The notes beneath the pieces were generated by a model that saw nothing but the letters and a program-made list of their open reading frames with translations, had not been told where the DNA came from and ran no database searches. The translations under genes and the position numbers were made by a program. A DNA stretch of 64,000 nucleotides from Deefgea salmonis (GTDB lineage Bacteria; Pseudomonadota; Gammaproteobacteria; Burkholderiales; Chitinibacteraceae). Positions 18,033-27,259 of this stretch are shown here, one piece after another (positions within the stretch are counted from its first letter, which is position 1; each line of letters opens with the position of its first letter). Location: NCBI RefSeq assembly GCF_020531905.1, contig NZ_JAJAWG010000002.1, positions 186,001 to 250,000 of the forward strand. The letters run 5' to 3'.

Positions 18033-19505
18033 TTGCATCAAGATGTTCCTGAAAAAAATCTATTAAAGCCGGTTCAGAGTGGCGATCAAACTTTACAGGC
18101 ACCCAGCTTGTTAGGTGATCGTTTTCGCGAGTTTAGTAATTCGTCGCCAGTCATTGGTTTTTTTAAGCTTTGCTTAGATCCATTTATCGTTGTGGCTACG
18201 CTTTATGCGCTCGCTATACCTTTTGAAATTGCAATTGATGGCGTTGAATTTGTATTCGGCGTGTTAGCTTTTTTGCTTACGGCAATTTTGCTAGATGGTA
18301 TATTTTTATTTGTTCCTGGTTATTCTAGACAATTGTTAGGCTTATGCCGTTTTTCGCTTGAATGGGGGTGTGTATTATTAAGCTTGTTTTTTATCGGGCA
18401 AGTATCCGGATTTAGCACTTATATGTACCCACCTTATTATCTAACATGGGCAGTTGTAGCGCCTCTAGTTTTGATATTAACGCATTTTCTATTTAGATTG
18501 TTTGTACTGCACCCAGTTCAAAATAATGTTAAAAAAATACTGATTATTGGCGCGAATAAGCCGGGCCAAATGCTGGCAAAAAATATTCAACAGCAATCAT
18601 TTCTTAAAATGGAATTCCTAGGTTTTTTTGAGGATAGAGATGCTTCAAGATTAGATGGCATTAATTCAGAAGAGATCATTGGCGATCTGAGCGTATTTCC
18701 AGAATATATTTGTGAAAATACAGTGCATCAAATTTATATTACATTACCAATGACGGCGCAGCCGCGGGTGATGGAATTGCTTGATTATTTAAAAGATAGT
18801 ACCGCATCGATTTATTTTATTCCGGATTTGTTTGTTTTTGATTTGATTAATGCTAGGTTTGATAATGTCGCTGGTTTACCGGTGGTGGCTATTTGTGAAA
18901 GTCCTTTTCTAGGGCTTAACGGCTTAGTAAAGAGGATTACAGATATTGTACTGTCGTTGCTGATTTTGCTGTTGATTTGGCCGGTTCTGTTGGTCGTCGC
19001 TATTGCAGTCAAACTTACCTCTGCAGGACCTATCTTTTTTAAACAAAAGCGTTATGGTGAAGATGGTCAGAGTGTCTTGGTCTATAAGTTTCGCTCGATG
19101 ACCGTGATGGAAGATGGCGATCAAGTGATTCAAGCTAAAAAAAACGATATGCGACTTACACCGATCGGTAGATTTATTCGTAGAACATCACTGGATGAAC
19201 TGCCTCAATTTATTAATGTATTACAGGGAAAAATGAGTATTGTTGGTCCAAGACCACATGCGAATGCCCATAACGAGCAATACAGAAAATTAATTAAAGG
19301 TTACATGATTCGTCATAAAGTGAAGCCGGGCATTACTGGCTGGGCGCAAGTGAATGGTTTTCGGGGGGAAACCGATACTTTAGAAAAGATGGAAGGCCGA
19401 ATTTTATACGATTTAGAATATTTAAGAAATTGGTCTGTCTGGCTTGATTTAAAGATTATTTGGCGGACGGCGACTGGCATGTTCCGAGACAAAAATGCTT
19501 TTTGA
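18033..19505 (+). CDS. epsB: EpsB, undecaprenyl-phosphate glucose phosphotransferase
   Basis: The 490-residue polyprenyl glycosylphosphotransferase has N-terminal membrane helices, then a CoA-binding-like domain (ILIIGANKPGQMLAKNIQ). A further helix (LSLLILLLIWPVLLVVAIAVKL) leads to the C-terminal bacterial sugar transferase domain. Catalytic-domain landmarks are VYKFRSM, TSLDELPQFINVLQGKMSIVGPRPH and KPGITGWAQVNGFRG. It transfers a hexose-1-phosphate to undecaprenyl phosphate and begins each repeat unit. The start is a TTG at 18033 with AGGA upstream, so initiation may be weak. Confidence 0.9.
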   Translation: MHQDVPEKNLLKPVQSGDQTLQAPSLLGDRFREFSNSSPVIGFFKLCLDPFIVVATLYALAIPFEIAIDGVEFVFGVLAFLLTAILLDGIFLFVPGYSRQLLGLCRFSLEWGCVLLSLFFIGQVSGFSTYMYPPYYLTWAVVAPLVLILTHFLFRLFVLHPVQNNVKKILIIGANKPGQMLAKNIQQQSFLKMEFLGFFEDRDASRLDGINSEEIIGDLSVFPEYICENTVHQIYITLPMTAQPRVMELLDYLKDSTASIYFIPDLFVFDLINARFDNVAGLPVVAICESPFLGLNGLVKRITDIVLSLLILLLIWPVLLVVAIAVKLTSAGPIFFKQKRYGEDGQSVLVYKFRSMTVMEDGDQVIQAKKNDMRLTPIGRFIRRTSLDELPQFINVLQGKMSIVGPRPHANAHNEQYRKLIKGYMIRHKVKPGITGWAQVNGFRGETDTLEKMEGRILYDLEYLRNWSVWLDLKIIWRTATGMFRDKNAF

Positions 19506-19536
19506 AAATAACATTTTAAACTTTGAGGAATGAATA

Positions 19537-20436
19537 ATGAAAAAATTAAGCACAGTAGTCCTTGCGCTTTCAACGCTATTTTTACTCACGGCATGTAACG
19601 ATAAAGAAGAAAAGAAATCACCTAGCCAAGTCCTCGCCAAAGTGAATGATGCTGAGATTACTGTACACCAACTAAATTTTGTATTAGGCAAAATTCCACA
19701 AGCGACTGCTGAACAAAAACAACAAGTATTAGATCAACTGATTGACCAAGAATTACTGCTCAATAAAGCCAGCGAATTAAAGCTGGACCGTGAACCAAAT
19801 ATTGTTCAAGCGATTGAAGCGGCTAAACGCCAAATTTTAGCGCAAGCCGCCGCAGAGCGTGTGATGGGTAAACCAGCGGAACCAAGCAAAGCGGCAGTTG
19901 ATGATTTTTATGCAAAAAATTCAGGCCTATTCGCGGATAGAAAAAACTATGAATTTGTAATGTTTTTATTGGACAAGGCTAAGTTAAATGATGCAATTAT
20001 TGCTCAGCTAGATACTGCTGTAACGCCGATGAAAGTAAAAGCCATCTTAGATGCCGCCAATATTCCATTTGAAATCAATGAAGGCCGGCGCGCAGCAGAG
20101 CAACTACCAATGCAAATGCTACCTAAATTTGTCGCAATGAAGCAAGGCGATATTTTGTCGATGAATGAAGGTGACAAAATAATGCTTTTGCAATTAAAAG
20201 ATAGCCAAGCAGCGCCTGTCACGCCGGTTGAGGCAGAGCCATTAATTAAGCGTTATTTAAGCACTAATGCCGCACAAGAAAGCGCAAAAACCAAACTTAA
20301 AGCTTTACGAGCTGCGGCAAAAATTGAGTACTTACAAAAATTTGCTTCCGCTCCTGTGGCGGCTCCTGCTACCGGTGCAATGAATGCCTCGGCAGTCGAT
20401 GACAGTCTTAAAGCTGGATTAAAAGGATTGAAATAA
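19537..20436 (+). CDS. epsD: EpsD-type peptidyl-prolyl isomerase lipoprotein
   Basis: The 299-residue lipoprotein has a lipobox LTAC (Cys20). It is followed by a SurA-N-like region (VLAKVNDAEITVHQLNFVL, VLDQLIDQELLLNKASEL) and a weak parvulin-like remainder. It matches EpsD of exosortase-linked polysaccharide clusters, thought to assist folding of export components in the periplasm. The parvulin active-site pattern is poorly kept, so a chaperone role is likelier than catalysis. Its stop overlaps the epsE start as TAATG. Confidence 0.82.
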   Translation: MKKLSTVVLALSTLFLLTACNDKEEKKSPSQVLAKVNDAEITVHQLNFVLGKIPQATAEQKQQVLDQLIDQELLLNKASELKLDREPNIVQAIEAAKRQILAQAAAERVMGKPAEPSKAAVDDFYAKNSGLFADRKNYEFVMFLLDKAKLNDAIIAQLDTAVTPMKVKAILDAANIPFEINEGRRAAEQLPMQMLPKFVAMKQGDILSMNEGDKIMLLQLKDSQAAPVTPVEAEPLIKRYLSTNAAQESAKTKLKALRAAAKIEYLQKFASAPVAAPATGAMNASAVDDSLKAGLKGLK

Positions 20437-21227
20437 TGTTTAAAAAATTGGGCATGCTGCTGTGTTTTGGCTTGCTAAGTCTGCTGACTGCGATTGCTTG
20501 GGCCCAACCGAAAGGTGACTATGTTTTGGGCTCAGGCGATGTGGTGAAAATCCAAGTCTATGACCACCCCGATTTAACCACTGAGGTTCAGCTCAATAAT
20601 GAAGGGGCTTTAGCTTTTCCCTTAATTGGTGTGGTGAAACTAGAGGGTTTAGATTACACGCAAGCTGAGACATTAATTGCTAAAAAATTAATTGAAGGTA
20701 ATTTCATTAAAAAGCCCAATGTCAATGTTTTAATCGTGCAATACCGCAGCCAAAGGGTGGCGGTATTGGGCGAAGTGAATAAACCGGGCCGATATGCGCT
20801 CGATAGTGCCACTAATATCATTGATTTACTGGCGATCGCGGGCGGTATAAGTCCAAATGGCGGTGACAAGGTGGTGATCTTGCGTGGCGAGCAACGCATT
20901 GAGTATGAGCTGAGCAAATTGACGCAATTAGCTAATCCTGAAAAACGCCACATTCAAATTATGAATAGCGATACGGTGTATATACCGAGAGCACAGCAAT
21001 TTTATGTGTATGGCGAGGTTAACCGCCCCGGCGCTTTTCGCTTAGAGCCGAAAATGACCTTGATGCAAGCGCTCTCACTCGCTGGTGGATTTAATCCACG
21101 TGCGTCGCATAGCAGCCTGCAAATTCATCGTGTTACAGCAGAAGGACAAATAGAAAAACTTTCGGCAAAACTTTCCGACTTCATTCGTGAAGGCGATACC
21201 GTTTATGTGCAAGAAAGCTGGTTTTAA
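20436..21227 (+). CDS. epsE: EpsE, Wza-type polysaccharide export protein
   Basis: The 263-residue periplasmic/outer-membrane protein has a signal peptide ending AIAWA. The polysaccharide export domain follows (YVLGSGDVVKIQVYDHPDLT, GALAFPLIGVVKLEG). Two SLBB modules come next (VAVLGEVNKPGRYALD, FYVYGEVNRPGAFRLE). It builds the periplasm-spanning and outer-membrane ring for export. The protein is short compared with Wza, as usual for the EpsE type, so EpsL may provide the outer-membrane part. Confidence 0.9.
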   Translation: MFKKLGMLLCFGLLSLLTAIAWAQPKGDYVLGSGDVVKIQVYDHPDLTTEVQLNNEGALAFPLIGVVKLEGLDYTQAETLIAKKLIEGNFIKKPNVNVLIVQYRSQRVAVLGEVNKPGRYALDSATNIIDLLAIAGGISPNGGDKVVILRGEQRIEYELSKLTQLANPEKRHIQIMNSDTVYIPRAQQFYVYGEVNRPGAFRLEPKMTLMQALSLAGGFNPRASHSSLQIHRVTAEGQIEKLSAKLSDFIREGDTVYVQESWF

Positions 21228-21256
21228 TCGCGCCCTATCACTGCTGAGTAAATTCG

Positions 21257-22630
21257 ATGACTTTTGAACAATTATTAAATATCCTGCGCGCTAGAAAATG
21301 GATCGCAATTTCGGTGTTCTTTGTCGTAATACTGACAACGTTGGTTGTCAGTGTATTGCTCCCTAAGCAATACACCGCAGAAGCTACATTAGCGCTGGAT
21401 GTAAAAGCGGCCGATCCAGTGACTGGGCAACAGATCGTTGGCTATATGGCTCCCAGTTATATGGCGACCCAAGTCGAGATGATTTCTAGTCAAAATACGG
21501 CACTGAAGGTGGTGGATACTTTAGGTCTTGCTCAGTTGCCCGAGGCGCAAGCGCAATTTCAAGCAGCCACCAATGGCAGAGGTGATATTCGCAATTGGTT
21601 TGCCGAGTCATTGCTAAAAGGTTTGACAGTAAAGCCCAGCCGAGAAAGTAATATCATTAATTTGGAATACACCTCGACTGACCCTAAATTTGCGGCAGCA
21701 TTGGCGAATAATTTTGCACAAGCGTATATCCGCACCACGATTGATATTAAAACAGACGCTGCGCAGCAAAATAATGTGTTTTTCCAAGAGCAGCTTAAAT
21801 CATTACAAAGTAATTTAGAAAAAGCGCAAAATAAACTTTCTGAATATCAGCAAACCCATGGCATTGTGGGTTCAGACGAGCGTTTAGATGTTGAAACTCA
21901 ACGCCTCAATGAGTTATCTAGTCAAGTGGTCGGGGCGCAATCGCAAACCTTTGACGCACAATCACGTGCTCGTGGCGGTAATGTTGCACCGGATGTATTA
22001 AACAATCCATTGATTCAGCAGTTGAAAGGCCAGCTGGCGGTGCAAGAGGCCAAATACAATCAACTGTCGGAAAAAAATGGTGCCAATCATCCGCATAACC
22101 AACAAGCAATGGCTGAGCTCAATGCAACGCGCAGCCAGCTTAATGAACTGATGGGGCAATACGCCGGTGGCCTCAATAGTGCTGCAGGCAATTCGGCCTC
22201 ACGCCAAGCCTCACTCAATACTGCATTGCAAACACAAAAAGAAAAAGTATTAGACTTAAAATCGCAGCGCGCCGCAATCGATGTGTTGCTGCGCAATGTG
22301 GATAGTGCTCAGCGCAGCTACGACCAAGCATTGCAACGCTTTAGTCAAACCATGCTCGAAAGCCGCTCTGATCAAAGTAATATTTCTATTATCAAATCAG
22401 CGCCTGAGCCAATGAAACATTCCAGCCCAAAAACGATGCTGAACTTAATTTTGGCGATTATTGTCGGCGGATTATTGGCGATTGGATTTGCAATGTTAGC
22501 TGAATTAGCTGATCGGCGTATTCGGTCTAAAGATGATATCGAATCAATGTTAGGGCTGACAGTTTTAGCTGATTTATTGCCTCCCAAAAAGAAACGTCGA
22601 TTTGGTTTTAAAGTAGGAGCCCCAGCATGA
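21257..22630 (+). CDS. epsF: EpsF, Wzz-like chain-length determinant
   Basis: The 457-residue inner-membrane protein has a Wzz domain with a first transmembrane helix (ISVFFVVILTTLVVSVLL). A long periplasmic coiled-coil (residues about 170-360) and a GNVR-type end (KHSSPKTMLNLILAIIVGG) lead to the second helix. This is the polysaccharide co-polymerase that works with a cytoplasmic BY-kinase partner, here EpsG. The gene overlaps epsG by 4 bases (ATGA). The short cytoplasmic tail (KKKRRFGFKVGAPA) carries no kinase. Confidence 0.9.
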   Translation: MTFEQLLNILRARKWIAISVFFVVILTTLVVSVLLPKQYTAEATLALDVKAADPVTGQQIVGYMAPSYMATQVEMISSQNTALKVVDTLGLAQLPEAQAQFQAATNGRGDIRNWFAESLLKGLTVKPSRESNIINLEYTSTDPKFAAALANNFAQAYIRTTIDIKTDAAQQNNVFFQEQLKSLQSNLEKAQNKLSEYQQTHGIVGSDERLDVETQRLNELSSQVVGAQSQTFDAQSRARGGNVAPDVLNNPLIQQLKGQLAVQEAKYNQLSEKNGANHPHNQQAMAELNATRSQLNELMGQYAGGLNSAAGNSASRQASLNTALQTQKEKVLDLKSQRAAIDVLLRNVDSAQRSYDQALQRFSQTMLESRSDQSNISIIKSAPEPMKHSSPKTMLNLILAIIVGGLLAIGFAMLAELADRRIRSKDDIESMLGLTVLADLLPPKKKRRFGFKVGAPA

Positions 22631-23493
22631 ATGCTATCCCTGATCCAATCGCCAATGAAGTGATCAAAGGCAATATCGGCCAGCAATTATTGGTTAATGG
22701 CAAAATTAATGCGCAACAAGCTGAAAAGATTTTAAGACTACAGAAAGAAACTGGTGGACGTTTTGGGGAAGCCGCCATCAAGCTGGGATTTGTTACCGAA
22801 AATGACATCCAAGATGTATTGGCGCAGCAATTTGAATATGCCTATCTCGTCGCAGGGCAAAGTGCCGTCGATCAAAAGTTGGTTGCGGCTTATTCACCAT
22901 TTGATTCGCGAGTTGAAGCTTTACGTAGCTTACGCAGCCAAATTTTATTACGTTGGGTAGAAGGCGGAAATAAATCGGTGGCATTGGCCTCCTACGATGC
23001 CGATAACACCTGCGATATCTTGGCCGCCAATTTAGCGATTGTATTCTCGCAATTGGGTGAACACACTTTGTTGGTTGACGCTAATTTACGCAATGCCGTG
23101 CAGCACCAACTCTTTGCGGTAGAAAACCGTAAAGGCCTGAGTGATATCTTAGTCGGTCGTAGTGGTTTAGAGGCAGTACAACGCATTAGTGAGTTTAGGG
23201 ATTTATCGATCTTAACGGCTGGTACGACTGCGCCTAATCCACAAGAACTACTCTCAAGAGACGTATTTAGTAATATCGTTGCTGAGTTAGCACAAGCCTA
23301 TGACGTAGTGATCTATTGTACTAGCGCATTAAAAGATGCCGCAGATGCGCAATTAGTTGCTTCACGTGTTAAAGGTACGATCTTGGTGGCCAGCCGCAAT
23401 CAAACACCGGCAAAAGGGCTAGAATCCGCTAAATTACAATTGCAATCAGCAAGTGCGACTTTGCTCGGTTGTGTTCTATCTCAGGAAGAATGA
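22627..23493 (+). CDS. epsG: EpsG-like tyrosine kinase homologue with degenerate nucleotide site
   Basis: The 288-residue protein has a GspE-N/MshEN-like N-terminal module (LLVNGKINAQQAEKILRLQK...RFGEAAIKLGFV, residues 20-75) and a BY-kinase P-loop fold. The second fold keeps scaffold segments such as AANLAIVFSQLGEHTLLV and NPQELLSRDVF. The expected Walker A (GxGKS/T-type) is replaced by SYDADNTCD at 122-130. Walker A' reads LLVDANLR (148-155, Asn for the second Asp), and Walker B reads VVIYCTSA (227-234) without its Asp. A C-terminal tyrosine cluster is also absent. It is most likely a catalytically inactive partner of EpsF. A sequencing error is unlikely to explain three separate motif losses in an intact frame. 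Confidence 0.85.
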   Translation: MNAIPDPIANEVIKGNIGQQLLVNGKINAQQAEKILRLQKETGGRFGEAAIKLGFVTENDIQDVLAQQFEYAYLVAGQSAVDQKLVAAYSPFDSRVEALRSLRSQILLRWVEGGNKSVALASYDADNTCDILAANLAIVFSQLGEHTLLVDANLRNAVQHQLFAVENRKGLSDILVGRSGLEAVQRISEFRDLSILTAGTTAPNPQELLSRDVFSNIVAELAQAYDVVIYCTSALKDAADAQLVASRVKGTILVASRNQTPAKGLESAKLQLQSASATLLGCVLSQEE

Positions 23494-24374
23494 TGATGGA
23501 AAATAGCAATACAGTCATTGAAAATGGCCAATTTAATTTGGCCATTTTTTTAAAACAGAATTTTCTAATATTGCTAGGTTTTTTGGTATTGTCAATTTCA
23601 ACCATTATTAACCTAGTCAATAGCACCTGGAAAAGTGATGATCAAGCCCATGGGCCAATTATTCTGGCCATTGTTATTTGGTTGTTTTGGCAAGTAAAAG
23701 ATAAAATTGCGAAAATAAATACAACTCCAAATCCTATTCTTGGATTTATGTTCGTTATAAGTGCATTATTCATCTATATACTAGGTCGTTCTCAATCGAT
23801 TTTGATTTTTGAAATTGGTGCATTTATTCCATTAACTTGTGGCTTATTACTGGTTAGTAAGGGTTGGCGCGCGCTATCAATCGCTTGGTTTGCTATCGTA
23901 TTTATGTTGTTTTTGATTCCTTTACCCGGTTCGATTGTGGATGCTTTAACAGGGGCATTAAAAGGGCAAGTATCTCATATTGCCGAAGTGTTATTATATT
24001 CTGCAGGCTATCCCGTAGCGCGTAGCGGTGTATTAATTACTATTGGACACTATCAATTACTCGTTGCTGATGCCTGTTCGGGCATGCATTCTATGTTTAG
24101 CCTATTGGCGGTGGGCTCGTTGTATGTGTATATCACCAATCACAGTAGCAAAATTCGCAATACTTTATTGATTCTTTCTATTATCCCAATTGCTTTTGCT
24201 GCCAATATTATCCGTGTAATGACGTTAATATTAGTAACCTACCATTTTGGTGATGCAGCAGGGCAGGGCTTTATTCATGATTTTGCGGGAATGGCATTGT
24301 TTGCGATTGCATTAATAGGGATGTTTACTTTAGATAAAATTCTTGGCGTTTTTTTAAAAGAGCGAGGTGAATAA
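23490..24374 (+). CDS. xrtB: Exosortase B
   Basis: The polytopic inner-membrane protein has 294 residues and about eight helices. The exosortase/archaeosortase catalytic set is visible: Cys196 in LLVADACSGMHSM, Arg242 in FAANIIRVM and His263 in QGFIHDFAGM. The eps genes around it and EpsI directly downstream identify the XrtB subtype. It should cleave PEP-CTERM tails at the inner membrane and transfer the proteins for export. Three ATGs lie in a row (23490, 23493, 23496) behind AGGA. The first overlaps the epsG stop as ATGA. Substrates in this window are at 42123 and 43072. Confidence 0.93.
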   Translation: MMMENSNTVIENGQFNLAIFLKQNFLILLGFLVLSISTIINLVNSTWKSDDQAHGPIILAIVIWLFWQVKDKIAKINTTPNPILGFMFVISALFIYILGRSQSILIFEIGAFIPLTCGLLLVSKGWRALSIAWFAIVFMLFLIPLPGSIVDALTGALKGQVSHIAEVLLYSAGYPVARSGVLITIGHYQLLVADACSGMHSMFSLLAVGSLYVYITNHSSKIRNTLLILSIIPIAFAANIIRVMTLILVTYHFGDAAGQGFIHDFAGMALFAIALIGMFTLDKILGVFLKERGE

Positions 24375-25059
24375 ATTGAAAGTTAAAATGACTCTTCAAG
24401 CATTACTTTGCGGATTAATGATTTTCTCTTTTTTTATTGTTGATTATATAAAGCCGAATAAAAAAATGTCGGAGGAAAGAAGTGTTTTATTAGTAGATAC
24501 TCTACCCGATACGATTGGCGCTTGGCGTGTTGATAAGCAGCAAGTGAATGTGATTGAAAACCAAGCAATCCAAGACACAATAAAAAAAATATACTCTGAT
24601 GTGGCGAGCAAAACATATGTAAATACAGCTGGACAAAGGGTTATGGTTAGCTTGGCCTATGTTGCTGATCAAAGTGATGCAATGGGTGTGCATTTACCAG
24701 AGGTTTGTTATCCCGCGCAAGGATTTACTGTAGATAAAATTGATTCAATTAAACTCAATGTAGGTGATAAAGAATTGCCTGTAAATAGAATTTATGCTGT
24801 AAGTGGCGAGCGCCATGAACCTATTTTATATTGGACGGTAACTGGTAATTATTTAACCTTGCCTGGTGATTCTACTAAATTAATACAATTAAAATATGCT
24901 TTGTCGAGAACAGTGCCAGATGGTCTTCTTGTACGTATTTCAACTATTGGAGATGATCGCAATCTGGAATATAAAACGCAAGAATTATTTGTTACTGATC
25001 TGTATAAAAAACTAACTGTAAAATCAAGGGAAAGGCTATTTGGAGTTACCAGTGAATAG
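24367..25059 (+). CDS. epsI: EpsI, exosortase-associated protein
   Basis: The 230-residue protein has one N-terminal membrane anchor (ALLCGLMIFSFFIVDYI). A periplasmic EpsI-family domain follows, with LPDTIGAWRVD, HLPEVCYPAQGFTVD and ILYWTVTGNY. The family always travels with exosortases and its role is unresolved (proposed partner or processing factor). The start is a GTG at 24367, overlapping the xrtB end by 8 bases. The conserved Cys lies in LPEVCYP. Confidence 0.88.
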   Translation: MNKLKVKMTLQALLCGLMIFSFFIVDYIKPNKKMSEERSVLLVDTLPDTIGAWRVDKQQVNVIENQAIQDTIKKIYSDVASKTYVNTAGQRVMVSLAYVADQSDAMGVHLPEVCYPAQGFTVDKIDSIKLNVGDKELPVNRIYAVSGERHEPILYWTVTGNYLTLPGDSTKLIQLKYALSRTVPDGLLVRISTIGDDRNLEYKTQELFVTDLYKKLTVKSRERLFGVTSE

Positions 25060-26572
25060 TCATAATATATTAAAGGCTTATTTTCTCGAAGTAATGAAAC
25101 CAGCAGGGTGGAGTAAATCAGTTTTAGCTGTATTTGTCATGTCAATCGTATTTTCTATGTATGTAGGCTATTGGTTAAGTTTTATGCCTATTTATGTAGC
25201 ATTGTTAGTAGGTGTATTTTTCTCATTACTTGCTAGCTGTTATATTCCCATTCGTTTTCTATTGATTTCTACATTGTTTTTTCCTGTTTTGATTACAGGT
25301 CAAATCTCATTTTGGCTTGGATTCTCACAAGCATTTTGGTTGAATTATATTTTTTGTTTTGTATTGCTGCTTCGAGTGTTATGGTATTTGGCTTGGACAA
25401 ATAGAGCTGTGCCATGCTTGAGCGCAGATGAAAACAATACAAAATTTGGAAAATTCTTTTTGTTGCTGGTTTTTTTTGTAATTGCTATTTTGTCTTGGAT
25501 TGCCAATGGTGCAAATATAGGTGGTATAGCATTAATCATTAAAAATTATATGCTGCCTTGGGTTGTTGCATTTTGTGTGGTATTGGGGTTCCTAGATAGT
25601 AATAAATTAGTGAATGTATTCAAAATGATTTTGGCGATTGCTGTTTTGCAATTGCCATTGGCATTGTTTCAGCGCTTTTACATGGTAGGTCGTAATGGTG
25701 CAAGTTGGGATGTCGTTGTTGGTACTTTTGGTGGGAATTACTTAACTGGAGGTGCTAGTGCTGCTTTAGCGCTGTTCTTATTTTTTTCTATTTTTTTAGC
25801 GATTGAATTTTATAAAGAAAAACAACTTAGCTTGTTATCAAGTTCTATTGTGGTAATTTTTTCTGTAGTGTCAATTGCATTAGCAGAGGTGAAGATTGTT
25901 TTGCTACTATTACCAATAGGATTTTTAATATTAAATTGGCGTGAGATATTAAAATCACCAAGCCGATTTTTACTTGTACTGATGGTTATATTTCTGATTT
26001 TATTATCTATTTTATATACGTATGCTGCTATGTATTCATCTGAATCTGGATATTCAGATGTAAATATAGGTCGGTATATTGACTATATGTTCTTTGCGGA
26101 AAAAGATATTGGATTTTACAATCCTATTACTCGTGAGGTTTCCCGCTTGGGTGCGATAGAACGTTGGTTTTATTATAATCAAAATCTACTTGATTTAACG
26201 TCATTATTTGGAAACGGTGCAGCTACTACTAGGGAAAGTCAAACGCTGGGTGCTGGTACTTTAGCAATGAAATACCCATTTACGCTTTCAACCAGTACGC
26301 TATCGATTTTACTTTGGGAGTTAGGAATTTTAGGCGTTTTGGCAATGGTTGCTTTTAACTTACAAATTGCTTGGCTTGGTTTTGGAGTCTCAAAACGCAA
26401 TTCAAATGAGGCTCTGAGCCCCGTACTTAAAGTTTGCTCAATGTTTATATTTATTGTTGTGGTGCTATATATTTATAATCGTGATGCGATTGATTCTCCT
26501 ACGATTCAAATCCTGTTGGCTTTTGTAGTGGGTACCATTTTGTACGGCAATAATATATATAAAAGGATTTAA
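25052..26572 (+). CDS. O-antigen-polymerase/ligase-like membrane protein (Wzy candidate)
   Basis: The 506-residue protein has about 11-12 hydrophobic helices. A large periplasmic loop (residues about 315-400) contains SRLGAIERWFYYNQNLL and LFGNGAATTRES. This is the layout of Wzy/WaaL-type enzymes, which join repeat units on the periplasmic side. In a Wzx/Wzz-type locus lacking any other polymerase, Wzy is the natural role. I prefer the GTG at 25052 (GGAG 6 bases upstream, overlapping the epsI stop) over the TTG at 25040. Such proteins diverge strongly, so the assignment rests on topology and context. Confidence 0.72.
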   Translation: MNSHNILKAYFLEVMKPAGWSKSVLAVFVMSIVFSMYVGYWLSFMPIYVALLVGVFFSLLASCYIPIRFLLISTLFFPVLITGQISFWLGFSQAFWLNYIFCFVLLLRVLWYLAWTNRAVPCLSADENNTKFGKFFLLLVFFVIAILSWIANGANIGGIALIIKNYMLPWVVAFCVVLGFLDSNKLVNVFKMILAIAVLQLPLALFQRFYMVGRNGASWDVVVGTFGGNYLTGGASAALALFLFFSIFLAIEFYKEKQLSLLSSSIVVIFSVVSIALAEVKIVLLLLPIGFLILNWREILKSPSRFLLVLMVIFLILLSILYTYAAMYSSESGYSDVNIGRYIDYMFFAEKDIGFYNPITREVSRLGAIERWFYYNQNLLDLTSLFGNGAATTRESQTLGAGTLAMKYPFTLSTSTLSILLWELGILGVLAMVAFNLQIAWLGFGVSKRNSNEALSPVLKVCSMFIFIVVVLYIYNRDAIDSPTIQILLAFVVGTILYGNNIYKRI

Positions 26573-26575
26573 TAC

Positions 26576-27259
26576 GTGCAGCACATACCTAAAATATTTC
26601 ATCAAATATGGATCAATAAAGAAAATCCTAATTTGCCTGAAAAATATGCTAAATATCGTGATTCTTGGTTGCAGCTACATCCAGATTGGTCATACCAATT
26701 ATGGAATTTAGATAATTTGCCGTTTAAGTCTAGATTTATCTCACAACTAGACCAATGTGAAAATTATGCACAAATGGCTGATATTTTACGGTATGAAATT
26801 TTATATGAATTAGGTGGTGTTTATATTGATACTGATTTTGAATGTAAAAAACCTATTGAATTTTTGCTTGAAGATGTTAAAAATTTTTCGTGCTCAGAAG
26901 ATGGCCGCTCTGTTTCGATAGGACTTGTTGGGGCAGAGAAAAAATCGAAGCTGATGGAACAATGTATCATAAGTATGCCCAAAGTGATTGGCCTTACTGT
27001 TCCAACTCGAGAAACAGGACCAGGATTTTTTACGTATATAATTTTAAATTATGGCTTTAATAATGATTTAACATTATTTCCACGTGAATATTTCTACCCT
27101 TATAACTGGAATGAGACGCATAGAGAAAATGAAGAGTTCCCTAATGCGTATGGGATTCATCGGTGGGCAGGGTCATGGAAAGATGAAACTAAAACCTTGC
27201 GTAGCAGAATAAAGTTCCGATTTAACAACATTAAAAATAAAATATTCAATGACAAGTAA
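26576..27259 (+). CDS. GT32-type glycosyltransferase
   Basis: The 227-residue protein starts IPKIFHQIWIN and carries AQMADILRYEILYELGGVYIDTDFE, the defining DXD sugar-nucleotide motif of the GT32 (Och1/capsular polysaccharide) family, with IHRWAGSW near the end. It is cytoplasmic or membrane-associated and would add one sugar to the lipid-linked unit. Donor and acceptor cannot be predicted. The start is a GTG at 26576, 3 bases after the polymerase stop. Confidence 0.85.
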   Translation: MQHIPKIFHQIWINKENPNLPEKYAKYRDSWLQLHPDWSYQLWNLDNLPFKSRFISQLDQCENYAQMADILRYEILYELGGVYIDTDFECKKPIEFLLEDVKNFSCSEDGRSVSIGLVGAEKKSKLMEQCIISMPKVIGLTVPTRETGPGFFTYIILNYGFNNDLTLFPREYFYPYNWNETHRENEEFPNAYGIHRWAGSWKDETKTLRSRIKFRFNNIKNKIFNDK

